Below are positions 17,536 through 25,207 of a DNA stretch of 32,116 nucleotides, piece after piece. A model generated the notes under the pieces. That model made no database searches. It saw only the letters and a program-made list of their open reading frames with translations, and was not told the origin of the DNA. This stretch comes from Bordetella parapertussis (GTDB lineage Bacteria; Pseudomonadota; Gammaproteobacteria; Burkholderiales; Burkholderiaceae_E). The position numbers and the translations under genes are program-made. The stretch covers positions 1 through 32,116 of the forward strand of contig CAMCXH010000017.1 of assembly GCA_945883285.1 (NCBI GenBank). The letters are read 5' to 3'. Every line of letters starts with the position of its first letter. The stretch's first letter is position 1.

Positions 17536-19206
17536 TCAGTCCATCGACATCGTTGCGATATCGATGAACCAGCTGCGCGGCTGCACCACGCCCTTGACCT
17601 TTGCGCTCATGGCACGCGGGCCGACGTCATGGGCGATCCAGACGAAGGGTGCCTCCTCGACGATTCGCGCATGCAGCTTTGCAAGCGCTGCATCGCGCGC
17701 CTTGTCATCGAAGGCGCCCCTGGCATCAGCGATCAGCTTGTCGAACTCCGGGTTGCCGAAGTAGCCCCAGTTGTTCGAGGTTGGCGGGAAGGTCTTGGTG
17801 CTGGTGAAGCGGACCATCGCGAAGAACGGATCCATGGCAGCGAAGCTGACATTGGTCGCGTTAGCGCCATTGGCGGAAGGATCTTTCGCGCCCTTGCGCC
17901 AGTTTGTGAACAGCGTGTTCCACTCGATGACATCGAACTGCACATCGAAGTAGCAGGCCTTGAGCGACTGCTGGACAAACTCGTTCATCGGCAGCGGCTG
18001 CATCTGACCCGAGCCGCTGGCACTGATCTGGACCTTGACCTTGAGTGGTTTGGAAGCAGACCAGCCGGCCTCGCTCATCAGCTTCTTGGCAGCATCAGGG
18101 TCATAGGTGATGTCGAACTTCGGATTGCCCCACCACGGGTGCCCCGGCGGCACGGTGCCCTTCGGTACCGACATCATTCCGCCGAGCAGCTTGAGCAGAC
18201 CGGTGCGGTCGACGCAGAGGTTGGCGGCGTGACGCACGCGCTTGTCCAGCCATGGCGACCCTTCGGCGAACGACAACTGCCAGGGCCAGACATGCGGCTG
18301 CTGGTTGAAGTAGATCTTGTTGCCGCGACTCTGGATCTGGGGCATCGCGTCGGGAGACGGTGCCTCGATCCAGTCGACCTGACCTGACAGCAGAGCCGCC
18401 GTGCGGGCATTGGCCTCCGGCATCGGAATCATCACGACGCGGTCGATCTTCGGTACCCGTGCCGGATCCCAGTAAGCCTTGTTGGCTGCAACTTCCAGGC
18501 GCTCGCGCGGCACGAAGCGCGTCATCTTGAACGGACCGCTGCCGCTGGCATCTGCGGCGAAGGCGGTCCAGGCGGCTTTCGCCTTGTCGGCCGGCGTCGC
18601 ACCTGCGGCGGCGTCGAACTTTTTCTGCCAGTGTGCGGGGCTGGCCATAAAGAGATTGGTCAGATTCAGCGGCAGGAAGGCATCCGGCTCACTGGTCGTC
18701 AATTCGACCGTCAGCTCGTCGATCTTGCGCGCGCTGCGCAGCGTCGGCATGCGACTGGCGGTGACACCGACCTGGCTGGCATCGAAGTGTGTCGCGTCCT
18801 TGTCGAGCACCTTGCGCACATTCCAGACCACGGCATCGGCGTTAAATGCGCTGCCGTCATGGAACTTGACATTGGGGCGCAGCTTGAAGACCCATTTGGT
18901 CTTGTCTTTCGCATCGACTGACCAGGAAAGGGCCAGACCCGGAATCAGGATGCTGGGCGCGTCGGCTTTGGAGAGGTCCCATTGCGTCAGCGAGTCGTAC
19001 ATCGGGATGCCGGTAAAACGATTGCCTTCGAATCCCTGGTCGGGCTGCCCGAGCGTGCGCGGAATGTCTGCTGCCGTCATCGCGATGCGCAACACCTTCT
19101 CTTGCGCGTGGGCCGATCCGGGAACCCCTGTGCCGACGCAGATTGCCAGGGCGACCAGGCCGCTGACGATGATGCCGGGGCGGCGGGCGCTTGCATTGAA
19201 ATTCAT
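17536..19206 (-). CDS. Periplasmic substrate-binding protein, peptide-type ABC importer
   Basis: 556 residues from ATG 19206, with AGGAG upstream (CAGGAGTCAAG). Signal peptide residues 1-~35 with cleavage near SAHAQE; there is no lipobox, so it is a free periplasmic protein. The fold is SBP family 5: VLRIAMTAADIP, then YDSLTQWDLS, ALSWSVDAKDKTKWVFKLRP with NVKFHDGSAFNADAV, then SGSGPFKMTRFVPRERLEV. It delivers substrate to the two permeases. Family members bind di- or oligopeptides, opines, nickel or other small cations and compounds; the substrate cannot be read from the sequence. It is the first gene of the importer operon (13496-19206). Confidence 0.94.
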   Translation of the reverse strand: MNFNASARRPGIIVSGLVALAICVGTGVPGSAHAQEKVLRIAMTAADIPRTLGQPDQGFEGNRFTGIPMYDSLTQWDLSKADAPSILIPGLALSWSVDAKDKTKWVFKLRPNVKFHDGSAFNADAVVWNVRKVLDKDATHFDASQVGVTASRMPTLRSARKIDELTVELTTSEPDAFLPLNLTNLFMASPAHWQKKFDAAAGATPADKAKAAWTAFAADASGSGPFKMTRFVPRERLEVAANKAYWDPARVPKIDRVVMIPMPEANARTAALLSGQVDWIEAPSPDAMPQIQSRGNKIYFNQQPHVWPWQLSFAEGSPWLDKRVRHAANLCVDRTGLLKLLGGMMSVPKGTVPPGHPWWGNPKFDITYDPDAAKKLMSEAGWSASKPLKVKVQISASGSGQMQPLPMNEFVQQSLKACYFDVQFDVIEWNTLFTNWRKGAKDPSANGANATNVSFAAMDPFFAMVRFTSTKTFPPTSNNWGYFGNPEFDKLIADARGAFDDKARDAALAKLHARIVEEAPFVWIAHDVGPRAMSAKVKGVVQPRSWFIDIATMSMD

Positions 19207-19516
19207 CTTGACTCCTGTTGTGGGTGAAAGCCGCCGCTCTCCACCGGCGGATACGGCACGGGTCCTTGGTAAGCGGGCAGGAGACCCTAGAGCAAAGCTT
19301 GTGCCACGAAAAGACGGGTGTCGCTTGCGCGATTCAAGGGCTCGCTCGCCTTGAATCCTGATCTGCCTTGCGCCGCAGCCGTTCAATTGTGCACCACGAG
19401 CGCGCGAACGGTCCTGATGTGGGTCGGGAGACTCACGGCTTTGTGGTTTGCCTGCACCGAAATCGTTCGATTGCTGCGCAGCTCACGCGTCATGATCGAG
19501 AACCGCCATCGCCAAC
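19207..19516. promoter_or_regulatory. Intergenic region upstream of the importer operon
   Basis: 310 nt with no convincing gene. It holds a perfect 9-bp inverted repeat at 19331-19357 and otherwise only short scattered frames. The importer's promoter should lie here, as the gap to the decarboxylase gene is large, but I cannot place -35/-10 boxes with confidence. Confidence 0.4.
19331..19357. promoter_or_regulatory. Perfect 9-bp inverted repeat, candidate operator
   Basis: GATTCAAGG (19331-19339) and CCTTGAATC (19349-19357) are perfect complements separated by 9 nt. The position is 125 nt upstream of the binding-protein start and 160 nt past the decarboxylase stop. There is no T-run on either side, so a regulator site is more likely than a terminator. 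Confidence 0.5.
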
Positions 19517-20113
19517 TCAAAACGGTTCGAGTTTCAGCGCCCCTCGAAAGCGGGTCTTCAGGAACGCGCCGTCACGCGGTGGCAGGACGCGCGGAACGTC
19601 ATCGGCAGCGATGGCGATTCGCGCAAAAAGGCAGCCCTCACGGGCATTGACCAGTGTGCCGAGACGATCGACCGACTCCAGACTGGTCACTGCCTCACAG
19701 CGGCGGATGCCGCAGGCACGCGCCACCTCGATCAGATTGGTACCCAGTCGGGTGTGGCTGGCCTGCATGCCGGTTTCGGCAAAGTGCCCGTTGTCGAGCA
19801 CGACGATACTGAGATTGCCCGGCTGCTGCGCGCCGATGGTGGCCAGTGCGCCAATGCCCATGAGCTGCTCGCCGTCGCCTGTGATGACCAGGACGCTGCG
19901 TCCTGGCTGAGCAAGGGCCAGCCCCAGACCGATCGCGGCAGCACCGCCCATCGCGCCCCAAAGATAGAAATTTTCGGGGCGATCGCCGGCTGCAAAGACA
20001 TCGTAGGCGGCTGAGCCCAGACCGGTCACAACCAGTGCGCCGGGGCTGGCAGCAAGCAGGCGTTTGACCACCGCGCGGCGATCGAGCATCGGTTCATGTG
20101 GTGGTCTGGTCAT
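19517..20113 (-). CDS. ThDP-dependent decarboxylase, small C-terminal subunit (ComE-like)
   Basis: 198 residues from ATG 20113, which overlaps the upstream gene's stop by ATGA. The thiamine-diphosphate binding region is plain: ITGDGEQLMGIGALATIG at ~78-95 and then SIVVLDNGHFAETGMQASHT at ~102-121, the GDG...N motif. The short length and two-gene arrangement match the beta subunit of split sulfopyruvate or phosphonopyruvate decarboxylases (ComD/ComE type). It must pair with the upstream subunit to form an active site. The true substrate (sulfopyruvate, phosphonopyruvate or another 2-oxo acid) is not settled by the sequence. Cytosolic. Confidence 0.88.
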   Translation of the reverse strand: MTRPPHEPMLDRRAVVKRLLAASPGALVVTGLGSAAYDVFAAGDRPENFYLWGAMGGAAAIGLGLALAQPGRSVLVITGDGEQLMGIGALATIGAQQPGNLSIVVLDNGHFAETGMQASHTRLGTNLIEVARACGIRRCEAVTSLESVDRLGTLVNAREGCLFARIAIAADDVPRVLPPRDGAFLKTRFRGALKLEPF

Positions 20114-20649
20114 GGCTTGGCCACCCATTTTTTTCGGCCGATGAGGCGCTGAGACAGCAGGACTGCAATCGGTTCGCCGCTCTCGAACGCCGCATCCAGA
20201 CCGGCCTGCACGACATCGGCCACATCCTCCTCGCGCTCAACCCTCATGACCGTCAATCCCATGGCTTCGAGGACCGGCTGAGTCGCGCGCGACATCGGCA
20301 CCTGCCATGGATTGAACTCGGCAAACTCGCCGCGCATGGTGATCAGCGCGAGAAAGGGGAATCGGCAGTTCTGGATCAGCGACATCATGTTGATGCAGTT
20401 GCCCACACCGCTGCTTTGCATCAGCAGGACCGAACGCTCGCCGCCGAGCCAGGCACCGCAACAGGTTGCAACGCCTTCTTCTTCGGTGGTCAGGACGAGC
20501 GCCCGCATGTCGGGATCGGCATGGACGCGGCGGATGACATGAGCATGGCCGGCATCGGGCACGTAAGCCACCTGCCGGATGCCGCCTCGCTTGAGGATCT
20601 CGAAGATCTGCTCGGGCCAGGCCATCGGCGCCGGCGATGGGTCAGTCAT
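20110..20649 (-). CDS. ThDP-dependent decarboxylase, N-terminal subunit (ComD-like)
   Basis: 179 residues from ATG 20649, with AAGGAAATTCC upstream; the open frame to 20739 overlaps the previous gene. The N-terminal pyrimidine-binding domain of ThDP enzymes is recognisable: QVAYVPDAGHAHVIRRVH, then the activating Glu in TTEEEGVA at ~54-61, then VLLMQSSGVGNCINMMSLI and FPFLALITMRGEFAEFNPWQ. In fused enzymes of this family that Glu starts the cofactor ylide. The 4-nt overlap with the small subunit ensures balanced translation. The substrate is unknown; phosphono- or sulfo-pyruvate are the family precedents. Confidence 0.88.
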   Translation of the reverse strand: MTDPSPAPMAWPEQIFEILKRGGIRQVAYVPDAGHAHVIRRVHADPDMRALVLTTEEEGVATCCGAWLGGERSVLLMQSSGVGNCINMMSLIQNCRFPFLALITMRGEFAEFNPWQVPMSRATQPVLEAMGLTVMRVEREEDVADVVQAGLDAAFESGEPIAVLLSQRLIGRKKWVAKP

Positions 20650-20698
20650 GGAATTTCCTTGCCTGAGGATCAGATGATGGTCGTGCTGCCGGGAGGCC

Positions 20699-21358
20699 TC
20701 ATTCAAGGCCCTCCTGGAGCATCTGCAGACGTTGCACAACCTTGTCGAGCAACTCGGGGCTGCGCTGCTGCTCGTGAATGGCTTGCAGGTTGCTGAGCAT
20801 TCGAATGAGGATCTGTCGTGCCGACGCTGGTCGCAAAAGCCGCTCGACGCTCATGCCATAGGGCGCAGCGCGAATCTCGAGTGCCTCGTAATCGAGGTTT
20901 TTTCCGGTGAAAGGGTCAATGACCACGATGCCTTCATGCAGCGTTGCCTTGACCAGAAAATGCCCTGGAAAGGCGATGCCTTCGATGTCGATGCCGACAT
21001 GCTCGGCCAGTTCGCACAGCAGCACTGCAAGGGTGATCGGAATGCCTTTTCGAGTCTCGATGACGCGGTGAAGATAACTGTTGTCGGCGTTGTAGTAGTC
21101 ATTGGCATTGCCGGCAAACCCCTGTGTGCCATAAACAAAACCAAGAAGCCGTTGCAGTCGAGCCATCTCGGTCGTGGCACCGCGGCAGGCCTGGGACAAA
21201 GCGCGCGCCAGTTCATCGAACTTCGCCAACGTGCCCTGCAGGTCGAGCGCCGGATCGGCATCCTGGCCGATCGACGCTGCAGCCTCAAACAGCGGGATGG
21301 TGTCGGCATCGCTGATCAGCAGCTTGAAATAGGCCAGCTCGGGAATGGCTTGATACAT
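20699..21358 (-). CDS. SirB1/transglutaminase-like family protein
   Basis: 219 residues from ATG 21358. The chain has the SirB1_N plus transglutaminase-like pattern: a helical N-terminus, LLGFVYGTQGFAGNANDYYN, then DNSYLHRVIETRKGIPITLA and CELAEHVGIDIEGIAFPGHF, then IDPFTGKNLDYEAL. The usual Cys/His catalytic set of transglutaminase-like folds is not obvious here, apart from His in FPGHFLV. The family is often called SirB1 and its function is unclear. It reads in the same direction as the decarboxylase genes, 49 nt upstream of them. Confidence 0.85.
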   Translation of the reverse strand: MYQAIPELAYFKLLISDADTIPLFEAAASIGQDADPALDLQGTLAKFDELARALSQACRGATTEMARLQRLLGFVYGTQGFAGNANDYYNADNSYLHRVIETRKGIPITLAVLLCELAEHVGIDIEGIAFPGHFLVKATLHEGIVVIDPFTGKNLDYEALEIRAAPYGMSVERLLRPASARQILIRMLSNLQAIHEQQRSPELLDKVVQRLQMLQEGLE

Positions 21359-21498
21359 GGTGAAAGCAGGGCAGATGGGACCGTTGGCGCCGACCGATTG
21401 ACGGCTTGTTCAGCGATGATGCCCGAAGCGGCGCGCCGCGGTGTGGTTCAGGCGTGTCACTTCAATTGAGCGACAATCATCGTGACAAAGGAAGGCAA

Positions 21499-21909
21499 AT
21501 GAACTACCCGATCATTTCAATGGCGTTGCTGTTGGCCATCACGCCGGCACTTGGCAATGCACAGTCGACATTAGCCGATCCGTGCAAGACTCAGGCCAAT
21601 ACCATCGAGATCAATCAATGCCTGGGTAATCGGCTTGAAGCCCGCGACAAGGCTTTGAATGCAGCTTACGGTGCACTTCTGAAGCGTCTTGACGCGTCTG
21701 ATGCGACTGACGGCGTGGATTACCAGGCGATCAAGCGGCAACTTGTCGATGCTCAGCGCGCCTGGATCAGCTTCAGTCAAAACGACTGCAACGGTCGCTA
21801 CGAACTCTATGCACGGGGCACGATCCGTCAGGCGGTCTATACCAGTTGCATGATTGCGCACACCGAGCGCCGGACCAATGACCTCAGGCGCTGGATGTCG
21901 GCCAACTGA
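21499..21909 (+). CDS. LprI/DUF1311-like secreted protein
   Basis: 136 residues from ATG 21499, with AAGGAAGGCAA upstream. Signal peptide residues 1-22 (MNYPIISMALLLAITPALGN). The mature part has PCKTQANTIEINQCLGNRLE, DKALNAAYGALLKRL, LVDAQRAWISFSQNDC and TSCMIAHTERRTNDL, the helical pattern and four cysteines of the DUF1311 domain, also found in the lysozyme inhibitor LprI. It stands alone, diverging from the SirB1-like gene. Lysozyme inhibition is possible but not proven by the sequence. Confidence 0.87.
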   Translation: MNYPIISMALLLAITPALGNAQSTLADPCKTQANTIEINQCLGNRLEARDKALNAAYGALLKRLDASDATDGVDYQAIKRQLVDAQRAWISFSQNDCNGRYELYARGTIRQAVYTSCMIAHTERRTNDLRRWMSAN

Positions 21910-21926
21910 TTGCGCTTGACTTGTCG

Positions 21927-21940
21927 GCTGATCGATCAGC
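21927..21940. other. 14-bp perfect palindrome between convergent genes
   Basis: GCTGATCGATCAGC is a perfect 14-bp palindrome located 18 nt past the LprI-like stop and 73 nt past the sulfatase stop. It has no T-run, so it is a poor terminator candidate. Confidence 0.4.
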
Positions 21941-22012
21941 GTCGGCCAGGCCTGCCCACACCAGGACGCTGGCGGTCGCCCTCGATGATTCGCCCAAAAA
22001 GGAAGAAGGGCG

Positions 22013-23806
22013 TCAACCCCTGCGAGCGCGCCAGCGTCGGGCGATCAGGACCCAGCCCACGACGACCAAACCTGCGAGCGCGACGATCGTCGAGGTCAGA
22101 TAGGCCGGAAGCCAGTAATTGAAGACGGTGTTGATCATGACCTGTCGCACCGGGCTGTAATTGTCCGGCATCGGCAGTACTCCCTGTGCGGCTGCCCAGG
22201 CCGAATAGTCGGCCTGCATGGCGGCGAACTCCTGCGGCCGTTGCTGGCGCAGATCATTGGTTTCACCCGGGTCAAGACGCAGGTCATAGAGATGCCATTG
22301 CCCGTCGCCGATTGGTGCCGTGTTCAGGACGAGTTTGAGGTCACCCTTGAAGAGCGCCTTGTTGCCGGCGAGTTCATAGCCGATCGGCTCGCTATCGGTT
22401 CTCACACGCAAGGCCGGATCGGCAAGGACCGGCAGCAGGCTTCGCCCGCTGGGAGCCTCGATGGATTGGCCCTGATAGGTCGTTCCAGGCCGGGGCACTT
22501 TCGCCAGATCGAGCAGCGTTGGCAGGATGTCGGTGACATGGGTCAGTCCGGCGTGAATCTGATTGGACGCTGTGCCGGGTGCGCCGCTGATGATCAGCGG
22601 TGAGCGGATGCCGCCTTCGCCAGCGTAAAACTTGAAAGTACTCAGCGGCGATGCCGACGCGCTCGACCATGATGGGCCCGGAACGACATACGCGCCTTTG
22701 CCGCCGAGTCGATCGAGGTCTCGGTTGTAATGGAACCTCACCCAGATGTCGGCTTCCTTGTAATCCGAGCCTTCCGGTCCGTTATCGGACAAAAACACGA
22801 ACACGGTATTGTCGAATTCGCCGGTGGATTTCAGATGCGCAATCAGCCGACCCACCTCATGGTCCATCGCACTGGCCATGCCGGCATAGACCTCCATCAG
22901 CCGGGCCTGGTATTGACGCTCGGTCGGGTTCAAAGCGTCCCAGTTCTCGGTGGTGGGCATGGTGACCATCGGCGCAGATTTCGGTGCCAGCCCGAGCTCT
23001 GCAGCCCGGTCGCGCCGCGCCGCGCGAAGCGCCGTCCAGCCGCCGTCATAGCGTCCCCGGTACTTGTCGATGAAGGCCTGTGGCGCCTGGACCGGCACAT
23101 GGTTGGCCTGAAAGCCGACGTAGGCAAAGAAGGGCTTGTTGCTGGTTTCACCGCTCTTCAGATAGCCGATGGTCTTGTCGATGAAGAAGGTCGATGAATA
23201 GAACTCGGCAGGCATGACCGGCGCCTTGCCGTCTTCAAACCAGTTCACCTTCGCGTTATGCGGCAGGTAGCGCTTTTCTGGCTCCCAGTTGTCTGAGCCG
23301 GTGTCGCCCATCACGAAGGACTTGTCGAAGCCGCGGCGATCGGGAAGGTTGTCGGGCTCGCTGCCGACATTCCATTTGCCGGCCACATAGGTTCGGTAGC
23401 CGCCATCGCGCAGCAGTGTTCCCAAGGTCACGACATTGGGCACCAGCGAGCCAAGATAGCCAGGCTTGCCCAGGTGTTCACGCGGCATGGTCTCGCGAAG
23501 GTTGCCGTGACCATTGCGATGACTGTCGACGCCGGTCAGCAGCATCGATCGCGTGGGCGAGCAGGAGGCAGCGACATGAAAGTTCGAAAAGCGCATGCCA
23601 CGGCGGGCCAGCTCGTCGATGTTCGGGGTCGCGATTTCGCCGCCAAAAGCACCGACATCGGTAAACCCCCAGTCATCGGCGACCAGCACCACGATGTTGG
23701 GCCGGTCGGTCGTCGCTGCGATGGCCGTGCTGCACAAACTCAAGCCCAGTGCCATGACAAGAACCGGGCCGATCAGACGCCATGGTGGTGTCGATTTCAT
23801 GCTCAT
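22013..23806 (-). CDS. Arylsulfatase-type sulfatase with C-terminal membrane anchor
   Basis: 597 residues from ATG 23806 (AGGAAGCTGAG upstream); ATG 23800 is an alternative. Signal peptide ends about residue 31. Metal-site Asp44 and Asp45 lie in VLVADDWGFTDVG, and Cys82 of ASCSPTRSMLLTG is the formylglycine-forming Cys of the CxPxR signature. DNGPEGSD supplies later metal ligands. The usual GKWHLG motif reads GKWNVG here (around residue 145). A final membrane helix at about 570-592 ends in a basic RRWRARRG. A sulfatase-maturating enzyme must be encoded elsewhere. Expected role: removal of sulfate from an ester in the periplasm, membrane-tethered. The substrate is unknown. It follows the small membrane protein gene by 4 nt. 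Confidence 0.9.
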   Translation of the reverse strand: MSMKSTPPWRLIGPVLVMALGLSLCSTAIAATTDRPNIVVLVADDWGFTDVGAFGGEIATPNIDELARRGMRFSNFHVAASCSPTRSMLLTGVDSHRNGHGNLRETMPREHLGKPGYLGSLVPNVVTLGTLLRDGGYRTYVAGKWNVGSEPDNLPDRRGFDKSFVMGDTGSDNWEPEKRYLPHNAKVNWFEDGKAPVMPAEFYSSTFFIDKTIGYLKSGETSNKPFFAYVGFQANHVPVQAPQAFIDKYRGRYDGGWTALRAARRDRAAELGLAPKSAPMVTMPTTENWDALNPTERQYQARLMEVYAGMASAMDHEVGRLIAHLKSTGEFDNTVFVFLSDNGPEGSDYKEADIWVRFHYNRDLDRLGGKGAYVVPGPSWSSASASPLSTFKFYAGEGGIRSPLIISGAPGTASNQIHAGLTHVTDILPTLLDLAKVPRPGTTYQGQSIEAPSGRSLLPVLADPALRVRTDSEPIGYELAGNKALFKGDLKLVLNTAPIGDGQWHLYDLRLDPGETNDLRQQRPQEFAAMQADYSAWAAAQGVLPMPDNYSPVRQVMINTVFNYWLPAYLTSTIVALAGLVVVGWVLIARRWRARRG

Positions 23807-23810
23807 CGGC

Positions 23811-24083
23811 TCAGCTTCCTGATTCAGCTCGCGACCTGGCATCGGCAAGCGGCTTCCAGTGCAGCAGTCCGAACAGCAGCGTGAGAATGATGCTGACCGC
23901 CAGTGATCCCTTGTAGAGGCGCACATGCCGAAACATGAAGATCACTTCCAGCAGATGCAGTCCGAGCAGGACGCCGGCCACGATCGGTGCGTGCTCGAAT
24001 TGACCTTCGGGAAGCAGGCCGGCCAGCTTGGCGCTCGCCATCACATAAGCAAAGAGGCACAAGCCCCTCAGTAAGAGATTCAT
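23811..24083 (-). CDS. Small integral membrane protein, DUF1145-like
   Basis: 90 residues from ATG 24083, with AAGGA upstream; the open frame further upstream overlaps the SDR stop. Three membrane helices are visible: LCLFAYVMASAKLAGLLP, IVAGVLLGLHLLEVIFMF and LAVSIILTLLFGLLHW. The HLLEVIFM and short hydrophobic layout resemble DUF1145 (YhhL-like) proteins. The function is unknown. The stop lies 4 nt before the sulfatase start, so they are cotranscribed; a link to sulfatase function is only positional. Confidence 0.75.
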   Translation of the reverse strand: MNLLLRGLCLFAYVMASAKLAGLLPEGQFEHAPIVAGVLLGLHLLEVIFMFRHVRLYKGSLAVSIILTLLFGLLHWKPLADARSRAESGS

Positions 24084-24135
24084 CGGTTTCGTCCTTGGTG
24101 AACGGCGCAGTTTAGTGCCAATCACCCGAATCAGT

Positions 24136-24145
24136 ACACATGTGT
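24136..24145. promoter_or_regulatory. Short palindrome in the gap upstream of the DUF1145-like gene
   Basis: ACACATGTGT is a perfect 10-bp palindrome about 55 nt upstream of the small membrane protein start, in an AT-richer spot. It could be an operator for the sulfatase pair. The evidence is position and symmetry only. Confidence 0.3.
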
Positions 24146-24192
24146 TTGTTAATTCATCGATGTGACGAAAATCCGAGACGATGCCGGTCGAT

Positions 24193-25137
24193 CTAACCGG
24201 CTGACTTGACCGCATCCTCCCGCCTTACCGCAGGCACCACCGGCGTGAGTCCGCTCATGATGCTCGTGGGGATCTGCTCGATCAGCTGATCGACGGTGAA
24301 CACCGAACCGTCATTGGTCAGGGTCTTGAAGTCTTCGCCGTAGTAGTAAGTGTTGATTCGGCCCTTTTCGACGTGAAAGACATGGCCATTGATTGCATCG
24401 GCCCCGTCAGTGCACAAATAGGCGACCATCGGTGCAATGTGCTCAGGGCCGCGGCCCTCGAAGAAACGGTCGTATTGTTCCTGCGTCATCAGCCCGGCCT
24501 CGAGCTTGCGTTTCTGATTGGCAATCACCGCGTCGTTCATCATCATCCGTGTGTCGGCGGCGGGGCACAAAGCGTTGCAGGTGATGCCGAATTTCGCAGT
24601 TTCCCTGGCGATCGAGCGGGTCAGCCCGATGATGCCGGCCTTGGCCGCACTGTAGTTGCACTGTCCGACCGAGCCTTTGAAGGCATCGGACGAAAAGTTG
24701 ACGATTCGCCCATAGCCCTCGCGCCGCATGTATTTGATTGCATGATGAGACATTGCCCAGTGTCCCTTCAGGTGCACATTGATGACGGTGTCGAAATCGT
24801 CTTCCGACATGTTCCAGATCATGCGCTCGCGAAGCATGCCGGCAACATTGACCAGGATGTCGATCTTGCCGAAGGTATCGACGCACTGCGCGACCATCCG
24901 TCCGGCTTTCTGGTAATCGGCCACGCTGTCATAGTTGGCGATTGCGGTGCCGCCGGCGGCCCTGATCTCGTTGACGACATCGTCGGCCGGTCGCTCGTCG
25001 GTCGGTTCGCCACCGCGCCCGACACCAGGGTCGTTCACGATCACCCGTGCGCCCTCGCGGGCAAGAAGCAGCGCGACATCGCGGCCGATGCCGCGTCCTG
25101 CGCCGGTGACGATGGCGGCTTTGCCTTCAAGGTGCAT
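24193..25137 (-). CDS. Short-chain dehydrogenase/reductase (MFE-2-like)
   Basis: 314 residues from ATG 25137, with GGGAG upstream. The Rossmann motif TGAGRGIG sits at residues 11-18, the NVAG motif at ~97-100, and the catalytic set Ser149/150, Tyr162 and Lys166 in NFSSDAFKGSVGQCNYSAAK. The insertion VIVNDPGVGRGGEPTDERPA is typical of the bifunctional hydroxyacyl-CoA dehydrogenase/MFE-2 subgroup of SDRs. It is cytosolic and should use NAD(P)H. The chain is about 50 residues longer than a minimal SDR, with a C-terminal extension after residue ~250. It is 70 nt downstream of the UGSC selenoprotein gene, across a structured gap, and probably in the same transcript. Confidence 0.9.
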   Translation of the reverse strand: MHLEGKAAIVTGAGRGIGRDVALLLAREGARVIVNDPGVGRGGEPTDERPADDVVNEIRAAGGTAIANYDSVADYQKAGRMVAQCVDTFGKIDILVNVAGMLRERMIWNMSEDDFDTVINVHLKGHWAMSHHAIKYMRREGYGRIVNFSSDAFKGSVGQCNYSAAKAGIIGLTRSIARETAKFGITCNALCPAADTRMMMNDAVIANQKRKLEAGLMTQEQYDRFFEGRGPEHIAPMVAYLCTDGADAINGHVFHVEKGRINTYYYGEDFKTLTNDGSVFTVDQLIEQIPTSIMSGLTPVVPAVRREDAVKSAG

Positions 25138-25158
25138 GTCTGTCTCCCGTGTGTTGTA

Positions 25159-25196
25159 GGGGGTGCCGAGGCGCCGCCTAAGTTGGCAGCGCCCCC
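25159..25196. other. GC-rich imperfect stem-loop between UGSC and SDR genes
   Basis: GGGGGTGCC at 25159-25167 pairs with GGCA (25185-25188) and CCCCC (25192-25196), with GCG (25189-25191) bulged. The gap between the genes is 70 nt. It could slow transcription or set the relative amount of the two products. No T-run follows. Confidence 0.5.
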
Positions 25197-25207
25197 GGCG
25201 GCTTGAC

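Noticed and set aside
16527-17567. 346-codon plus-strand frame opposite the DppB-like permease
   Set aside because: His/Gln/Asp-rich text typical of reverse reading of a membrane protein; no start signal.
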